A stretch of 15,505 nucleotides of DNA, taken from contig DATBIS010000133.1 in the NCBI GenBank assembly GCA_036556805.1, forward strand, positions 1 to 15,505, in the 5' to 3' direction. This DNA is from DATBIS01 sp036556805. Its GTDB lineage: Bacteria; Actinomycetota; UBA4738; HRBIN12. The notes below the pieces were generated by a model that had not been told where the DNA came from, did no database searches, and saw only the letters and a program-made list of their open reading frames with translations. The position numbers and the translations under genes were made by a program. This document shows positions 13,884 through 15,505 of the stretch, one piece after another. Each line of letters begins with the position of its first letter. The first letter of the stretch is position 1.

Positions 13884-14072
13884 TCAGCCGCTGGTGTTCG
13901 GTGACAGTCGCTTGCCGCGGTAGTTGGGGAAGACCACGTCCGCGTGCTGCCAGCAGCGCGCGGATGGGTTGTACTTGGAGAGCCTCGTCGAGCATCCCTC
14001 GTCGGCGCACACCCGACCCTCACCGTGCTCGCGGGATGGAGGCGGAACCTTGCCCGGACGCGTTCCTTGCAT
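13884..14072 (-). CDS. 62-aa zinc-finger-like protein
   Basis: A small basic protein with a putative metal site made of C22-x4-C27 and C40-x2-H43 within RVCADEGCSTRLSKYNPSARCWQH (20-43). The pattern of two cysteines, 'LSxYN', then CxxH resembles short actinobacterial proteins of unknown function that I know only by this pattern; zinc binding is inferred. A near-perfect AAGGAGGT three bases before the ATG argues strongly that it is translated, and well. It lies between the zinc anti-sigma factor and the LmbE operon, all on the same strand, 58 bp after the anti-sigma stop. It may be co-transcribed with the sigma factor. DNA or RNA binding is possible but not shown. Confidence 0.75.
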   Translation of the reverse strand: MQGTRPGKVPPPSREHGEGRVCADEGCSTRLSKYNPSARCWQHADVVFPNYRGKRLSPNTSG

Positions 14073-14075
14073 CGG

Positions 14076-14083
14076 ACCTCCTT
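14076..14083 (-). promoter_or_regulatory. Strong Shine-Dalgarno AAGGAGGT of the 62-aa gene
   Basis: AAGGAGGT, complementary to the 16S 3' end over eight bases, lies three bases before the ATG at 14072. It is the strongest ribosome site in the window and is the main reason to accept this short gene. Confidence 0.75.
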
Positions 14084-14087
14084 CGAG

Positions 14088-14126
14088 GGGGGTTCGACGC
14101 CGGGCCGGCGGGGGTTCGGTTCCCCT
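14088..14126. repeat. GGGGGTTCG direct repeat and small hairpin
   Basis: GGGGGTTCG occurs at 14088-14096 and 14110-14118, 22 bp apart. The second copy is part of a hairpin GGGG-TTCGGTT-CCCC (14111-14125). It fills most of the gap between the anti-sigma stop and the 62-aa gene. No T-tract follows in either direction, so it is not a standard terminator; it could be a processing site, an operator or chance. Confidence 0.35.
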
Positions 14127-14130
14127 GAAG

Positions 14131-14388
14131 TCAGGTGGAGGAGGCGCCCTCGATGTCGAGAAGGGACTTCACGCGGGCGAGCAGGTCGTTCGGCATCGCA
14201 TCCTTCGAGCACTTCGACGCGATGAGCTCCTTCACGTGCCGGCGGAACTCCGCCCGCTCCGTGCACGGGGTGCACGACGAGAGGTGCGAGGCGACCACCG
14301 CGCGGAGGCCGGGCTCGAGCTCACCGTCGAGGAAGCGCTCGATCTCGCGCAGCGCCTCCTCGCACTCGGGTCCGCAATCAGGGATCAC
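14131..14388 (-). CDS. Zinc-binding anti-sigma factor (RsrA-like)
   Basis: An 85-aa ZAS-type anti-sigma factor that would hold the adjacent ECF sigma inactive until thiol oxidation forms a disulfide and releases zinc. The defining H-x3-C-x2-C is HLSSCTPC (H35, C39, C42), with further cysteines C5, C9 and C60. The layout C..CEEALREIERFLDGEL..HL..C..C.....VKELIASKC....P.DLLARVKSLL closely follows Streptomyces RsrA and mycothiol-system anti-sigma proteins, at normal length. The start is a GTG overlapping the last 11 bases of the sigma gene, so the two are translationally coupled and made in fixed ratio. It is cytoplasmic, with no membrane helix. The main uncertainty is the exact start. Confidence 0.92.
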   Translation of the reverse strand: MIPDCGPECEEALREIERFLDGELEPGLRAVVASHLSSCTPCTERAEFRRHVKELIASKCSKDAMPNDLLARVKSLLDIEGASST

Positions 14389-14992
14389 TGATGAGTCCTC
14401 GCTCCTTGGCCGTGTCGTACAACGCCCGCTCCAGCGCCCTTCTTCCCCGGTGCAGCCGTGACATCACGGTGCCGATCGGGACCTCGAGGATCTCGGCGAT
14501 CTCCTTGTACGAGAACCCCTCGACGTCGGCGAGCAGCACGGCCATTCTGAACCCTTCCGGGAGGTCCTCCAAGGCCCGCTTCACGTCGGCGTCCGGGATG
14601 CGATCGAGCACCTCCGTCTCCGCCGAGTCCTCCACGTGTCGGGCACCGAGCCGATCGAACAGGTACCACTCGTCGACGTCGTCCGGTCCTTCGACCGTCA
14701 CCGGCTGTCGTTGCTTCTTCCGGTAGCTGTTGATGAAGCTGTTCGTGAGGATCCGGTAGAGCCACGCTCGCAGGTTCGTGCCCTCCTCGAAGCTCGCGAA
14801 GCCGCGGTACGCGCGGAGGAACGTCTCCTGCACGAGGTCCTCCGCGTCGGTCGGGTTGCGCGTCAGCCGGAGCGCGGCGCTGTAGAGGTTCGGCATCAGC
14901 GGCATGGCCTCGCGTTCGAATCGCTCGCGCAGGACGGGGTCGTCCGGGGCCGCCGCCGCGGCCTCGGCCTCCGTTCGTCCAGCCATCGACAC
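14378..14992 (-). CDS. ECF RNA polymerase sigma factor, SigR/SigH-like
   Basis: A 204-aa ECF sigma factor of the SigR/SigH group, which in Actinobacteria directs the thiol-oxidative and heat stress response. Region 2 (about 25-92) contains LYSAALRLTRNPTDAEDLVQ (36-55), ETFLRAYRGFASFEEGTNLR and AWLYRILTNSFINSYRKKQR (76-95), the group signature. Region 4 (about 133-192) has ALEDLPEGFRMAVLLADVEG (140-159) and the helix-turn-helix FSYKEIAEILEVPIGTVMSR (160-179). GTG 14992 is chosen because AGGAGG lies five bases upstream; an ATG at 14986 is the alternative. A further GTG at 15067 keeps the frame open, but its 25 extra codons have many A/T third positions. Downstream genes of the same strand may belong to its regulon; I found no GGAAT/GTT SigR promoter upstream. 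Confidence 0.94.
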   Translation of the reverse strand: MSMAGRTEAEAAAAAPDDPVLRERFEREAMPLMPNLYSAALRLTRNPTDAEDLVQETFLRAYRGFASFEEGTNLRAWLYRILTNSFINSYRKKQRQPVTVEGPDDVDEWYLFDRLGARHVEDSAETEVLDRIPDADVKRALEDLPEGFRMAVLLADVEGFSYKEIAEILEVPIGTVMSRLHRGRRALERALYDTAKERGLISDP

Positions 14993-14997
14993 GCCCG

Positions 14998-15003
14998 CCT
15001 CCT
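14998..15003 (-). promoter_or_regulatory. Shine-Dalgarno AGGAGG of the ECF sigma gene
   Basis: AGGAGG lies five bases before GTG 14992 and eleven before ATG 14986, so the GTG is the better start. It also argues against translation mainly from the upstream GTG at 15067. Confidence 0.65.
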
Positions 15004-15125
15004 CTCGCGCTTCCGCATCGCCGTACCCTGCCCGGCGCCGTCTCGAACGCTCTCCAGTATCCGACACGCCGGTGACGTGCGGCCTGCCCGGCGCTCACGG
15101 TGACCTGTGGGAAGATGACTCCACG

Positions 15126-15505
15126 ATGGCCAACGGCGACGATCGCGGCAAGCGCGGCAGGTGGGTGGGTCCCGACCCAGGTGGCGGACCCGGCGGCCCG
15201 GGCACGCCGCGGGTGCGCTTCAACCCGTGGCTCACGATCCCGTTGATGATCCTCGTGGTGCTCTTGTTCAACGGTTGGCTCTCCCGCGCCACCACGAACG
15301 ACGTCACGATCTCGAAGTTCTTCTCGATCGTGAACGACGGCCAGATCGTGGGCACGGTGACGATCTCGGGGACCGACGTCTCGGGCGAGTACAAGGACGA
15401 CAGCGGCAACACCGTCGGGTTCCGCGCGACGCTCCCGCCGAACTTCCAGACCCAAGACCTCACGCAGCAGCTCGTGGACAAGGGGATCCCGGTGCAGGGC
15501 GGCCA
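15126..15505 (+). CDS. ftsH: ATP-dependent zinc metalloprotease FtsH (5' part, truncated by window)
   Basis: The first 126 codons of a gene running off the right edge. After a Gly/Pro-rich basic cytoplasmic N-terminus (1-33, WVGPDPGGGPGGPGTPRVRF) comes one transmembrane helix (about 35-52, PWLTIPLMILVVLLFNGWL). Then follows the small extracytoplasmic FtsH domain: TISKFFSIVNDGQIVGTVTI (61-80), SGEYKDDSG, a phenylalanine-containing strand, LPPNFQTQDLTQQLVDKGIPV. FtsH is a membrane-anchored AAA+ protease; the ATPase and HExxH zinc domains would lie beyond this window, so the call rests on the N-terminal pattern. ATG 15126 is used; GGGAAG lies 12 bases upstream, a weak ribosome site. It is divergent from the sigma factor gene. 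Confidence 0.78.
   Translation, partial: MANGDDRGKRGRWVGPDPGGGPGGPGTPRVRFNPWLTIPLMILVVLLFNGWLSRATTNDVTISKFFSIVNDGQIVGTVTISGTDVSGEYKDDSGNTVGFRATLPPNFQTQDLTQQLVDKGIPVQGG

Noticed and set aside
14108..14126. A tRNA T-arm-like GGGGTTCGGTTCCCC
   Set aside because: The loop lacks the conserved adenine of TTCRANY and no acceptor, D or anticodon arms can be drawn around it.
12521..14128. A 535-codon + strand frame across the decarboxylase, deacetylase and 62-aa genes
   Set aside because: It crosses several well-supported minus-strand genes and shows no domain pattern.
14993..15067. An N-terminal extension of the ECF sigma factor from GTG 15067, like the long form of Streptomyces SigR
   Set aside because: The 25 extra codons have many A/T third positions and no ribosome site, whereas AGGAGG precedes GTG 14992. 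A stress-specific long form is not excluded.
1..15505. Mobile elements, phage genes, CRISPR arrays, toxin-antitoxin pairs or defence islands
   Set aside because: No transposase, integrase, direct-repeat array, defence domain or compositional break was seen; all genes share the same high-GC codon style.

Overview
The window is GC-rich, gene-dense chromosomal DNA with strong G/C preference at third codon positions. A WhiB protein, a SigR/RsrA-type sigma/anti-sigma pair and TAGGCT-type -10 boxes point to Actinomycetota; I cannot place it more finely. No mobile element, CRISPR array, rRNA or tRNA gene is visible, and no stretch over 300 bases lacks a gene. The longest non-coding stretches are about 120 to 135 bases (7372-7489, 9852-9975, 14993-15125) and hold promoters or operators.

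Layout, left to right. (1) Tail of an unknown + gene (1-57). (2) A minus-strand MarR regulator to LURP-one/scramblase-like operon (54-1126), divergent from a GNAT acetyltransferase (1191-1697). (3) A minus-strand ABC exporter to YqgE/AlgH operon (1701-4236), divergent from an MgtC/SapB membrane protein (4300-4755). (4) A minus-strand S9 peptidase to family-5 uracil-DNA glycosylase operon (4667-7371), divergent from ornithine aminotransferase rocD (7490-8704). (5) A minus-strand GDPD phosphodiesterase to small helical protein operon (8701-9851), divergent from a WhiB1/WblE-like regulator (9976-10233) across a palindrome-bearing promoter region. (6) A tightly coupled minus-strand operon: LmbE-type deacetylase, PLP group II decarboxylase, S51 peptidase, endonuclease III (10239-13834). 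(7) A minus-strand SigR-like ECF sigma, zinc anti-sigma and a 62-aa CxxxxC/CxxH protein (13884-14992), divergent from the 5' end of ftsH (15126 to the window edge).

The architecture is a repeated alternation of divergent and convergent pairs. Convergent genes abut or overlap: two pairs share a CTAG at their stops and one pair overlaps by 89 bp, so there is no room for intrinsic terminators between them. Within operons, start and stop codons are fused (GTGA, TTGA, ATGA, TGATG), which suggests translational coupling. Several operon-leading genes lack a Shine-Dalgarno and instead have a -10-like hexamer 6 to 9 nt before the start codon, which suggests leaderless mRNAs. Others (rocD, the sigma factor, the 62-aa protein, the scramblase-like gene) have clear ribosome binding sites.

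Most genes belong to known families. The observations most worth following are the paired 14-bp near-palindromes at the GDPD/whiB promoter, the unusual LmbE / PLP-decarboxylase / S51 / Nth operon, and the small zinc-finger-like protein next to the redox sigma/anti-sigma pair. I found no convincing wholly new multi-gene system.
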